Below, piece after piece: positions 56,205-64,000 of a stretch of 64,000 bases of DNA. Numbering within the stretch: the first letter of the stretch is position 1; the number at the start of each line of letters is the position of its first letter. The position numbers were made by a program, and so were the translations under genes. This stretch comes from Trichodesmium sp002260545. GTDB taxonomy: Bacteria; Cyanobacteriota; Cyanobacteriia; Cyanobacteriales; Microcoleaceae. The DNA lies in contig NZ_JBNHEQ010000230.1 of NCBI RefSeq assembly GCF_050016015.1, forward strand, positions 1 through 64,000, written 5' to 3'. Below the pieces are notes generated by a model that saw only the letters and a program-made list of their open reading frames with translations, had not been told where the DNA came from and did no database searches.

Positions 56205-56747
56205 TTATTTATTAAAACAAATTTCTGTACCAGTATAATGAGGAACCCAACCTTCTGTTGAAACGAAATATCTAACAGCTTTAACCATCTTTTTTTCTGT
56301 TAAATAAAACCAATGTTCTGTATTAGCTGGTACATTAATATATTCTTGTGGTTGTACTGTTAATTCGACTTGACTATTGTCAGGACGTACAAAACCAAAA
56401 ATACCTTCTCCTGCCACAATATAACGTACTTCATCATCTGCATGGGTATGACATTTATCGAACTTTGATAACATTGCATCAAGATTAGGAATTTCTGGAT
56501 GTATTGCTACTAAGTCTCGTGACTGATAACCAGCACTTTCTTTTAGTTCCTCAAAATAGTTATCCAAACTTTGTAATAATTGTTCTTTTTCATCATCGCT
56601 CAGTACATCTTTTGCTAGTAGATTATGAGTTTCTGAATTCTCTCCTACAGGCCAATAATTCAGTTTTACATTTAAGGGTTCAAGTTCACGAGAAATATCG
56701 TTGATTTGAGTGTAAATTGTACCGTCTTCTAGTTTGAGTATTGCCAT
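56205..56747 (-). CDS. mtnD: Acireductone dioxygenase
   Basis: 180 residues. The cupin metal site is visible as HTHADDEVRYIVAGEGIFGF (two His and one Glu) with the fourth ligand in NVPANTEHWFYLT. It oxidises 1,2-dihydroxy-3-keto-5-methylthiopentene in the methionine salvage pathway: the iron form yields the methionine precursor and formate, the nickel form an off-pathway product. Residues 1-75 and the VRYFVSTEGWVPHYTG end match the family. Other salvage genes (mtnA, mtnB, mtnC) are not in the window. ATG start; ribosome-binding site weak (AAAGGTAAA). Confidence 0.93.
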   Translation of the reverse strand: MAILKLEDGTIYTQINDISRELEPLNVKLNYWPVGENSETHNLLAKDVLSDDEKEQLLQSLDNYFEELKESAGYQSRDLVAIHPEIPNLDAMLSKFDKCHTHADDEVRYIVAGEGIFGFVRPDNSQVELTVQPQEYINVPANTEHWFYLTEKKMVKAVRYFVSTEGWVPHYTGTEICFNK

Positions 56748-57863
56748 ATTTTACCTTTTTATTTATGACTAAAATTGATTCGATAAGCAAGATAATTCTT
56801 GTTTATCTTGACTATCACATTTTAGCACTATTTGTTGTGTGATAATAATTATTATACAGGACTGATAGTTTTTAAACCAACAACTACATTATTCTGTTTA
56901 CCAAAAAATTAAGGTATAAAGCCTCTCCATTCATGGAGAAAAAAGAAAAAAAATCCTTTTAGTCAATCCTATTCTGTATAAGAAGAAGTAATTATTAATT
57001 ATTAATTTTTGAAGATCGGGGCAAAGCAACTATACTTAAGCTAGGAGGATTAGAGTAAATTTGAAAAAATTACCTTTTGACGAGCCAATTTACCGAATAA
57101 TTAATAATTAATAGTTAATAATTAATAATTAAGAGTTGATAGCCAATAATTAATTATTCATTCAAAAATTAAGGTTTAAAGCCTCCCCTTTCAAGGGGAT
57201 AAATAAAAAAAAATTCCTTTTAGCAAATCCTATCCGTTTCAAGAAGGGGTAATTATTAATTATTAATTGTTCATTGTTAATTGCTGAATTAGTTCTTTAT
57301 TTTGATTTTTATTTTAACTTTCCCTAAAATCTTCAATTTTTTACCTCATTTAATTCCTAACTCGTATCTCAAAAACTAATACCATTTATCTCTCACAATG
57401 CACTTAATAATTGTTGATTAAGCCTAATGTCACTAAGAATTTTATTTCTCAATAATAATGAGATTCATAGATAAATGATATAATATTATGTCGGCTTGAA
57501 TAGTTATAATTGAAGTTCGCAGTAAGGCTTTAGTCCTAAGTTATAGATATTGCTCAAGTCCTACTGCAAACAAAAACTTTTTTATCACTTATTATCCGGA
57601 AATAATATAAGTCATAATCTTGAACAAAAAATTATACATATCAGAAATAATACGGAGTTTTATGAATTTTGGGAACTGTCAAATTTATCTTACTAAATTA
57701 TGCTATATTGAGAAATAATTTACCTTATTTTTTCAGCAGTCTATCAATGACCAAAAAATAAGGTCTATAGCCTCCCTTTTTAAAGGGTGAAAAAAATTAA
57801 CTTCAGTATTTCAAGCCTCTGACTTTAGCCAAAGTTACTGATAACTAATAACTGATAACTGAA
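56748..57863. repeat. Repeat-rich region upstream of radC, ending in a family E arm
   Basis: Family E fragments at about 56900-57010 and 57170-57260 (AAAGCCTCTCC, TTCATGGAGAAA, TAATTATTAATTATT) and (AATTATT)n runs. From about 57755 a complete arm reads AAGGTCTATAGCCTCC, then TTTCAAGCCTCTGACTTTAG, GTTACTGATAACTAATAAC and finally AACTGAAATGAC. The last bases contain the radC start codon. No gene in the gap. Confidence 0.65.
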
Positions 57864-58595
57864 ATGACGTATAGTCTCAGAATTGCAGACTTACCTAGTA
57901 ATGAACGACCACGGGAAAGGTTAATTGCCTCTGGTCCTAAAAGTCTTTCTACTGCAGAATTAATTGCTATTCTACTAGGTACAGGTCAGGGAAAAGGGAA
58001 ACTTTCTGCTGTTGGTCTCGGACAATACATCTTAAATCAATTAAGTCAACATCAACGTGACCCCCTCTCAATTCTCCGCAATATTACAGTTCAAGAATTA
58101 ACTCAAATTCATGGTATTGGTACAGCAAAAGCAACAACCATTCTTGCTGCCATTGAATTAGGAAAAAGAGTCTTTCAATCTCGCCCCCCAGAATTAGCAG
58201 TTGTTGATAGTCCCCAAGCTGCTGCTGATGCTTTGAGTCAAGATTTGATGTGGCAAACCCAAGAAAAATTTGCTGTGTTACTTTTGGATGTCAATAACCG
58301 CTTACTAGGAACTCAGGTAATTACCATCGGTACAGCAACAGAAACATTAGCTCATCCCCGCGAAATTTTTCGAGAAGTCATTCGTCAAGGTGCAACCAGA
58401 GTAATTATTTCTCATAATCATCCTTCTGGAAATGTCGAACCAAGTCCTGAAGATATCAATTTAACTAGACAACTGTTAGCAGGAGCGCAATTTTTAGCGA
58501 TACCCTTACTCGACCATATTATTATGGGTAATGGAGAACATTCCAGTCTTCGCCAGACAACTAATTTGTGGGAAGAATATCCTCAAGGAGATTAA
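57864..58595 (+). CDS. radC: RadC family JAB-domain protein
   Basis: 243 residues. MTYSLRIADLPSNERPRERL and LSTAELIAILLGTG are the UPF0758/RadC start; a helix-hairpin-helix-like part (ITVQELTQIHGIGTAKATTI) precedes the JAB/MPN domain with VIISHNHPSGNVEPSPEDIN, giving the metal-binding H-x-H and Asp. Despite the name, a repair role is doubtful in general; the fold suggests a metallopeptidase or deubiquitinase-like enzyme. The ATG lies at the very end of a family E repeat arm, with no Shine-Dalgarno sequence apart from the repeat, so expression probably depends on the repeat. Confidence 0.93.
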   Translation: MTYSLRIADLPSNERPRERLIASGPKSLSTAELIAILLGTGQGKGKLSAVGLGQYILNQLSQHQRDPLSILRNITVQELTQIHGIGTAKATTILAAIELGKRVFQSRPPELAVVDSPQAAADALSQDLMWQTQEKFAVLLLDVNNRLLGTQVITIGTATETLAHPREIFREVIRQGATRVIISHNHPSGNVEPSPEDINLTRQLLAGAQFLAIPLLDHIIMGNGEHSSLRQTTNLWEEYPQGD

Positions 58596-58619
58596 TTTAG
58601 AGAATGTTTTCAAAATATC

Positions 58620-58932
58620 AGGACTTACGCTAAGATACTATATATATACAGTTCAGAAACTATAGCGCTATAGTTTTGAACGCTATATACATATACATGG
58701 TCTGGTGTCTAATATCAAATCCGCTTGCTAGGGTTCCCGAAAAATCGGAGTAACAAGAAACCAGGTTTGTGAGAGTTCAATGGTAGGGACGTATCGCTGC
58801 GCGACATGGAAAGCGGAGCATTCCGGAACGGAAAACGCATTTTTGCCTGTGCAACGTCGGTACAAGGGAATTTGAGACAAACCCAGTTTGTCTGCTTTTT
58901 TATACCGATACTACGGATTTGATATAAGTCCT
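58620..58932. repeat. Family B element with a nested family F element
   Basis: AGGACTTACGC at 58620 and ATAAGTCCT ending 58932 are family B ends, with core palindrome AACTATAGCGCTATAGTT at 58658-58675. Inside, 58712-58925 is a family F element (ATATCAAATCCG and CGGATTTGATAT) inserted just before the B right end. It fills the gap between radC and the next gene. Confidence 0.75.
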
Positions 58933-58982
58933 AATATGTGATGAAAGCGATCGCCACTTAACAACTATCCTCTCAAAAAAAT

Positions 58983-61508
58983 CTAGTTAGAATTAACAAC
59001 TGATTTGGTAGTTTTTACCTGATTTGGATTCATTGCTGCTTTAGGATAAGCAATACGTTTGTGATTATACTGTTCCCATACCTGTACAAAAATTTCTGCA
59101 ATACTTGATATCTCTCCCCTCGTCAAACCAGAATCAACCAATTGATTATCCTGCCAACGTGCCCGCAAAATTTTCTTCACCATTTGTAGTGCATCCTTAT
59201 GAGTCGCATCCTTAAGCGATCGCAACGCTGCCTCACAAGAATCAGCCAACATCACAATAGCGGTTTCCCGTGACTGGGGAGTTGGTCCTGCATAGCGAAA
59301 AAGTTCTTCCTTAATCGTCTTTGCTTCCTTCTCCGCTCTTTGCTTGGCTTGATAATAGAAAAAAGCAATTAACATTGTACCCTGATGTTCCGGAATAAAC
59401 GCCCTAATAGCCTTTGGCAATCTATGTCTACGAGCCATAACTAATCCTTCAGTAACGTGCTTTCTGATAATTTCTACACTCACCCATGGATCGTTAATTT
59501 CATCATGTTTATTCGGTCCACCCATTTGATTCTCAATAAAACCCAATGGATCGTGCATTTTACCAATATCGTGATACAAAGTACCCGTTCTCACCAATTC
59601 CACATTGCAACCAATTTCTCGTGCTGCCGCTTCCGCCAAACTTGCCACAAACAGAGTATGCTGAAAAGTACCAGGTGCTTCCGATGCCAAACGCTTCAAC
59701 AGAGGGCGATTAGGATTAGCCAATTCAGACAAACGGATCGGAGTAATCAAATCAAATAAATGCTCCAAATATGGACTCAAACCCAAAGCAACAATACTCC
59801 AAACCAAACCTGTGAGTGCTTGCAAACCTACCGGACCTATAATCGCATACCATAATAATCCAGGAGTAGCACGAACAATCAAAATTGTCAATAAATACAC
59901 CATACCTTGAGTCAACCCCACCCCTACACCTAAAAGCGCCTGTTCCTCACGCGATCGCATTTTTTCTGCTACCAAACTACCAACAATACCACCAGCAGCA
60001 CTAGCAAACCAATCTATTTTATCAACATCCATACCAATAGGCAGTATCACAGATATCAAACCTACTACTGTTACTCCCATAGTGGAACCATAGAAGTTTC
60101 CCACCAACAAACCAATTGCGGGCAAACTACTACTCCAAGGTACTTTCAAGCTGACCAGTAATGGCGCACTCAAACTCAACAACAATAAAAGTATATTATC
60201 TCTGCGCCTAAAACAGGGTTTAAATTGTCTTTCTACTATAATTACTATACCTACAGCCCCACTCACAATACACACAAATACCACCAAGCTGCGCCAATTC
60301 ACTCTACGGCCACTCAGCTTAAATTCATCAAGTAGTATAAAAGCCTTACGGTCAATTGTTTCTCCTGCTTTAACAATAATTTCATCCTTTCTGACTTTGT
60401 ACTCCACTCCTGGAACATTTTGTGCTGCCTGTTCAACTAATTTCTTAGTTCCTTCTGGATCTTTTGCTAAATTAGCCTGCAAAACATTCTGCAAAATTTT
60501 GATGGCTAAATCTTCAGTTTCTATTGGGACTACGCCTACGACTTGCACTCTTAGTGCCTTAACCCATTCCTGTTTAGGTAAATTTGGTGATATTCCTTGA
60601 GCCAACATCCGCTCTTTTACCCTTTCAATACCTATCTTAGTTTTTTGCCAACCAGTATCAGACAACTCTAGTAAAGTACGATCGTATACTTCATAACCTT
60701 CATTTTTTTTCTCTTGAGTCACAATTTTCGTTGCGTTTTCGTACAAACTGCGAGCTTGCGATACATCGTCTAAAACTCTAGAGTAATTTTGATATAAACT
60801 TCTCTTGCGATAAGCTAGTAGTTCTGAAATTGTTTTTTGATCTCTACTACTAATGACTATGGAACTATTTTTTTGATTGTCTTTTGGTATTGATGTTTTA
60901 CCAGACAAACCTTCCCCTATTGAACTTGAAATTGTTACATTATTGTTTTTACCTGTAACTTTTTCTAAATCTTGATCTTGAGTTAATTTAGGATAATTAG
61001 TTGTTTCCGACTCAGGTCCAGGAGGTCTTTCTTGCAACTGCTCCTCGATTATTGTTTGAATAGCCTGCCACTTTTCTTCAGAAACTTGACGTAGATGTTC
61101 CTGAGTAGTTGTTGATAATATGCCTGTGTTTATAAAAGGAAAATTAGCAACTATTTCTCTAGCTTGATCCCCCAGTACCAATATTTCTCTTAACTCTTTG
61201 TCCACCCTTTGATTCACTGATTGATTAATCATCAACACAGTGATATCCCCAAGTCTAGCTGACTTACGCTTCTCCAAAGTCAGTTTATCATCAGAAACTG
61301 TAGCATCATCTGGAGCCTCGATGGTTTTAGGGGCAACAGTTCCCTCTTTTAATTCTGGTTGGTGATAATAACGTTGACCCATAGTAGCTGTTAGAGATGC
61401 TATGGCTAGTAACACCAACATTGGCGAGGTTGCCAGAGTTGACCAACTGGATGTTTGTTGTTTTTTCTGGGGTTTCAATAATTTCCCAATTAAACGTGTC
61501 AGATACAT
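58983..61508 (-). CDS. pgpH: 7TM-HD family phosphodiesterase (PgpH-like)
   Basis: 841 residues. Membrane span at about 28-45, a large extracytoplasmic 7TMR-HDED region (about 50-400, with a Ser/Asn-rich insert near 170-230), a seven-span membrane block (about 405-580) and a C-terminal HD domain: LFVASLAEAAAREIG, GTLYHDIGKMHDPLGFIENQ with the HD metal pair, IIRKHVTEGLVMARRHRLPK, and IPEHQGTMLIAFFYYQAK. Homologous PgpH proteins hydrolyse cyclic di-AMP; that substrate is likely but not shown here. The neighbour ADP-ribosylglycohydrolase-like gene is 30 bp upstream on the same strand, so the two may share a transcript. Confidence 0.88.
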   Translation of the reverse strand: MYLTRLIGKLLKPQKKQQTSSWSTLATSPMLVLLAIASLTATMGQRYYHQPELKEGTVAPKTIEAPDDATVSDDKLTLEKRKSARLGDITVLMINQSVNQRVDKELREILVLGDQAREIVANFPFINTGILSTTTQEHLRQVSEEKWQAIQTIIEEQLQERPPGPESETTNYPKLTQDQDLEKVTGKNNNVTISSSIGEGLSGKTSIPKDNQKNSSIVISSRDQKTISELLAYRKRSLYQNYSRVLDDVSQARSLYENATKIVTQEKKNEGYEVYDRTLLELSDTGWQKTKIGIERVKERMLAQGISPNLPKQEWVKALRVQVVGVVPIETEDLAIKILQNVLQANLAKDPEGTKKLVEQAAQNVPGVEYKVRKDEIIVKAGETIDRKAFILLDEFKLSGRRVNWRSLVVFVCIVSGAVGIVIIVERQFKPCFRRRDNILLLLLSLSAPLLVSLKVPWSSSLPAIGLLVGNFYGSTMGVTVVGLISVILPIGMDVDKIDWFASAAGGIVGSLVAEKMRSREEQALLGVGVGLTQGMVYLLTILIVRATPGLLWYAIIGPVGLQALTGLVWSIVALGLSPYLEHLFDLITPIRLSELANPNRPLLKRLASEAPGTFQHTLFVASLAEAAAREIGCNVELVRTGTLYHDIGKMHDPLGFIENQMGGPNKHDEINDPWVSVEIIRKHVTEGLVMARRHRLPKAIRAFIPEHQGTMLIAFFYYQAKQRAEKEAKTIKEELFRYAGPTPQSRETAIVMLADSCEAALRSLKDATHKDALQMVKKILRARWQDNQLVDSGLTRGEISSIAEIFVQVWEQYNHKRIAYPKAAMNPNQVKTTKSVVNSN

Positions 61509-61538
61509 ATTTCTTGATGTCTAAACATCATAGAGTTT

Positions 61539-62681
61539 TCAATAGCCACTAGCTGGGTGAGGGCGAGGACGAATCACATTTCTGGCAGCAACTGCTGGCA
61601 CTATACTTTGTGTGACATTGTTTGGGTCATAAACTCCAGACCAAACTGCCCAAAGACTTTTTGCCAAGTTCATAATCTCCATTTCATCCTTCATTCCCAA
61701 AAGTTCAACACCCATTTTTTGTCGCCATTCCACAGGAACTCCAGCACTACTGTTATAAGCTCCTGATAAAGTACCTACTATAGTACAAGTCTGAGTTGCC
61801 CATCCGCTTCTTGCAGAACGTAATACTGCTAAACCGAAATTTTCTGGGGTACTTAGAAAGCAGTATAAGGCCAAAGAAATAGGTATGAAAAAAGCAGAAG
61901 ATAGGGATTTTTGTTGACCCTCACAAAATAGTTGCTGTTTCTCAAGAGATTTAAGATTTTTTGACAAATGATTTATTGCTGCATCTAAATTTGCTCCCTG
62001 GTTAATCAATTTTTCTACTTGTCTAAGTTGTCCTACTAATGGTTCTTTTTCTCCAATATAGTCGATAATTTTTCCTATTATAGTCAAGGGGTCTAATTTC
62101 TCTATCAAAATTTGGGATATTATATATCCAACTACTAAGTTGCCAAGGTTTACTTCTAAATCATTTTCCCAAACTTTTCCCCATTGCTGCAATTTTTGTT
62201 GAAGTTTAAATTCATCTTCATGGTATATCAAAGAAACTGGCAAGCTAGTAATAATGGCATTACTGGCTGTCGGATTCAAAACATCATCATTATTTATATA
62301 GTTAAAATCAGGATGTTTATTTTTAACTATCCCTACTAATTTTTCTAATTCTACTGGAGAGTCTTTTATTTTGTTTGCCTTGCCAGTATAATCTTTTTTA
62401 TTCTTCCACTTATTTTGCCATTCTTTATGAACTTTCTGCAAATCCTCTTCATTAAACTCTTGTTTTCTAATTAAGCTTTTTGCACAATTCATTGTAATTT
62501 CTCCCCATTTTTTTAAGTAGTTTTCCTCTAACTTTGATCGGTCAAATTTATGCTGATTCATAAATAATTTATAACTTTGGCAATTTTTTTCTACTTGATG
62601 CTCAAAGTGAGAACCTACATAATTTCCTAAAGCTGCTCCTAGTAAAGCACCTTGAAATTTACTTAAGAGAGAATACTGCAT
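61539..62681 (-). CDS. ADP-ribosylglycohydrolase-fold protein, probably non-catalytic
   Basis: 380 residues, all-helical. The front, FQGALLGAALGNYVGSHFEH, matches the GxxxGxAxGxxxG opening of the family, and AVLRSARSGWATQTCTIVGT, then LSGAYNSSAGVPVEW, matches the C-terminal motif. Active enzymes carry magnesium-binding aspartates (GDAxG near the start and DxDT near the end). Here those positions read GNYVG and TQTCT, so the metal site is missing. It is probably a structural or regulatory relative; similar degenerate forms are common in cyanobacteria. It sits directly upstream of the 7TM-HD gene (30 bp). ATG start, A-rich leader. Confidence 0.75.
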   Translation of the reverse strand: MQYSLLSKFQGALLGAALGNYVGSHFEHQVEKNCQSYKLFMNQHKFDRSKLEENYLKKWGEITMNCAKSLIRKQEFNEEDLQKVHKEWQNKWKNKKDYTGKANKIKDSPVELEKLVGIVKNKHPDFNYINNDDVLNPTASNAIITSLPVSLIYHEDEFKLQQKLQQWGKVWENDLEVNLGNLVVGYIISQILIEKLDPLTIIGKIIDYIGEKEPLVGQLRQVEKLINQGANLDAAINHLSKNLKSLEKQQLFCEGQQKSLSSAFFIPISLALYCFLSTPENFGLAVLRSARSGWATQTCTIVGTLSGAYNSSAGVPVEWRQKMGVELLGMKDEMEIMNLAKSLWAVWSGVYDPNNVTQSIVPAVAARNVIRPRPHPASGY

Positions 62682-64000
62682 TATTTTTTCATTTATTCTA
62701 TACTTTATCTAGTCTTTATTATTTGATTTTCTAATACTATCTATGAATATTATATGGGTGCATCTCATATTTGCAAAAATACTTTTTTCCTGGGGTTGCA
62801 CATTAAAGAATGATAATAGGTTTTAAACTGTACAGACATGAAGAAAAGAATTATCTAAAAATATCTAATTTCAGACTTCATCATTCCTAATTGTGCAACA
62901 CCTATTTCCTATTCCCTGTTCCCTGTTCCCTGTGCCCTAAAAGCGATAAAATTTTGGCTTTCTTCACGCATTGAGATGCACCCTATTATATTGATATTAC
63001 TACTTCAGTAAAAGAATAAGTAGTCCTATATAGTAAAGATCAATTGGATCTGAAATGCCCACTCTAAAATATTGCCAAAATAATTAAATCTACTAGGACC
63101 ATAAAACATTCTACATTCAGAATATTTTAATTCTTGTCAGGAAAATTTAACTACATATTAATTTATTTGTAAATTATGACAAAGTATATTAATAATAATG
63201 GTTTTTCCCAATAAATTTATTTTAAAGTTTTCCTATTTTACGGGGATTTATTATGTCTTGCTCGAATAATAAGAAAGGTATTTAAACCTCATGAGAACCT
63301 AGCTATGGGTGAGATAGCCTTAGCATTTTCCCAACTAGAGTTATGTAGTTTTAGACACCAATACTTATTGATAAGAATAGTTTCTAAACAGACCTATATT
63401 AAGAAAAAGTAAATTTAAGATTTGAACTACCCTAATGCATAAGTCCACAGACTCCTGTTAAGGTTTAGCTAGGCGAAATGAAAAGCGCAGTTCCTCTTTT
63501 AGCATTACCTTCGACTCAGGAAGCAAGAGGCAATATAGTATTTTAAATGATAAGCAAAGCTATAGGGTTAGGATAATATCTAGGATTAGATACTGCCAGG
63601 TATTTAATTTAAGTGTACTTAGTCAACCAGGAATTCTGGGTATAGAATAATCTCAGTGGCTGTAAGAGAGAAATTATTTCAAATATTGCTTGTAATATAG
63701 TAAAGTTATAAAATTAGTATCTACTTTTTTATTTCCTTAGATTGGCCTGCATACTTAGGTCTACTTACTCTAACTCATCAACATGAAAAACACTATAGCT
63801 TTTCTTCCCTAAGTCAATCTCCAGAGGAAACAATAATTTTCCATCATGTTCATCTTCATCTTTAAGCATTTAGAAGACAAATACTTGATTAGGCATTCAA
63901 GTTATTACATAATTTAGATAATTTCTCACAGAAAATTTTTAGCTATATATTATAATTGTAGCTATATATAATTTGGCAATTATTTAACTACTACTTTTTT
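62682..64000. other. Right-edge region without a confident gene
   Basis: Mostly AT-rich, with a CCCTGTTCCCTGTTCCCTG run at about 62918. One stretch, 63704-63865 on the plus strand, reads LDWPAYLGLLTLTHQHEKHY, then SFSSLSQSPEETIIFHHVHL before a TAA at 63863. It lacks a start codon and may be a gene relic or a coincidental frame. Confidence 0.4.

Overview
The window looks like chromosome from a filamentous cyanobacterium of the Oscillatoriales, of the Trichodesmium/Okeania/Lyngbya kind (inference). The sequence shows psbV next to its paralogue psbV2, cyanobacteria-only families (DUF2839, DUF1815, cyanoexosortase B), HIP1 GCGATCGC sites, low GC, and many intergenic stretches of 300-1900 bp packed with small repeats. 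No rRNA, tRNA, CRISPR array, transposase or intron was recognised.

Layout. 1-4.1 kb: gene relics (cytosine-C5 methyltransferase start, a coding relic cut by miniature elements, a frameshifted small gene), one secreted hypothetical and a secreted pentapeptide-repeat protein. 4.1-7.4 kb: two paralogous cyclophilin-RTX fusions. 7.7-8.35 kb: an 83-bp tandem array carrying HIP1. 8.6-13 kb: exported peroxiredoxin, a broken nuclease-like gene, an AI-2E-family membrane protein and tyrA. 13-21 kb: three pentapeptide paralogues with a common C-terminal domain, the third followed after 5 bp by a DinG-like protein lacking the Walker A lysine. 21-29 kb: DUF2839, DUF1815, an alpha/beta hydrolase, a 1.36-kb array of palindromic elements, and recA. 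29.6-37.6 kb: exopolysaccharide/exosortase locus (sugar aminotransferase, cyanoexosortase B, partner protein, Wza-like, Wzc-like). 38.3-42.4 kb: psbV2, psbV, a small HTH-like protein, accD, pilD. 43.8-46.8 kb: uvrB, a PIN toxin/antitoxin pair with a premature stop, and a second antitoxin relic. 47.3-54.2 kb: a lipase-like protein and an RTX protein sharing an N-terminal repeat module and an upstream inverted repeat, the latter divergent from an NB-ARC/WD40 (STAND) gene split by one TGA. 54.4-62.7 kb: aldo/keto reductase, mtnD, radC, a 7TM-HD phosphodiesterase, and a degenerate ADP-ribosylglycohydrolase-family protein. 62.7-64 kb: no confident gene.

Non-coding DNA. At least nine non-autonomous repeat families, lettered here for reference: A (TIR AGGGCTTGCTGAATAA), B (ends AGGACTTAC/GTAAGTCCT with an 18-bp core palindrome), C (TIR GGCGTTGCTGAA), D (TIR CTATAGCAATCCTA), E (arm ending in AACTGAAATGAC, sometimes folded back), F (TIR ATATCAAATCCG), G (TIR GTAAGCATTCAGC), H (TIR ATACCAAATTC), I (TIR near AGGTATCTGTAAA). 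They nest in one another, interrupt genes and in places abut start codons. All lack transposase, so they would depend on enzymes encoded elsewhere.

The best candidates for something undescribed are the SPFG-module effector/STAND cassette at 47.3-54.2 kb, the pentapeptide trio with its coupled pseudo-helicase, and the cyclophilin-RTX fusions with a coding heptad minisatellite.
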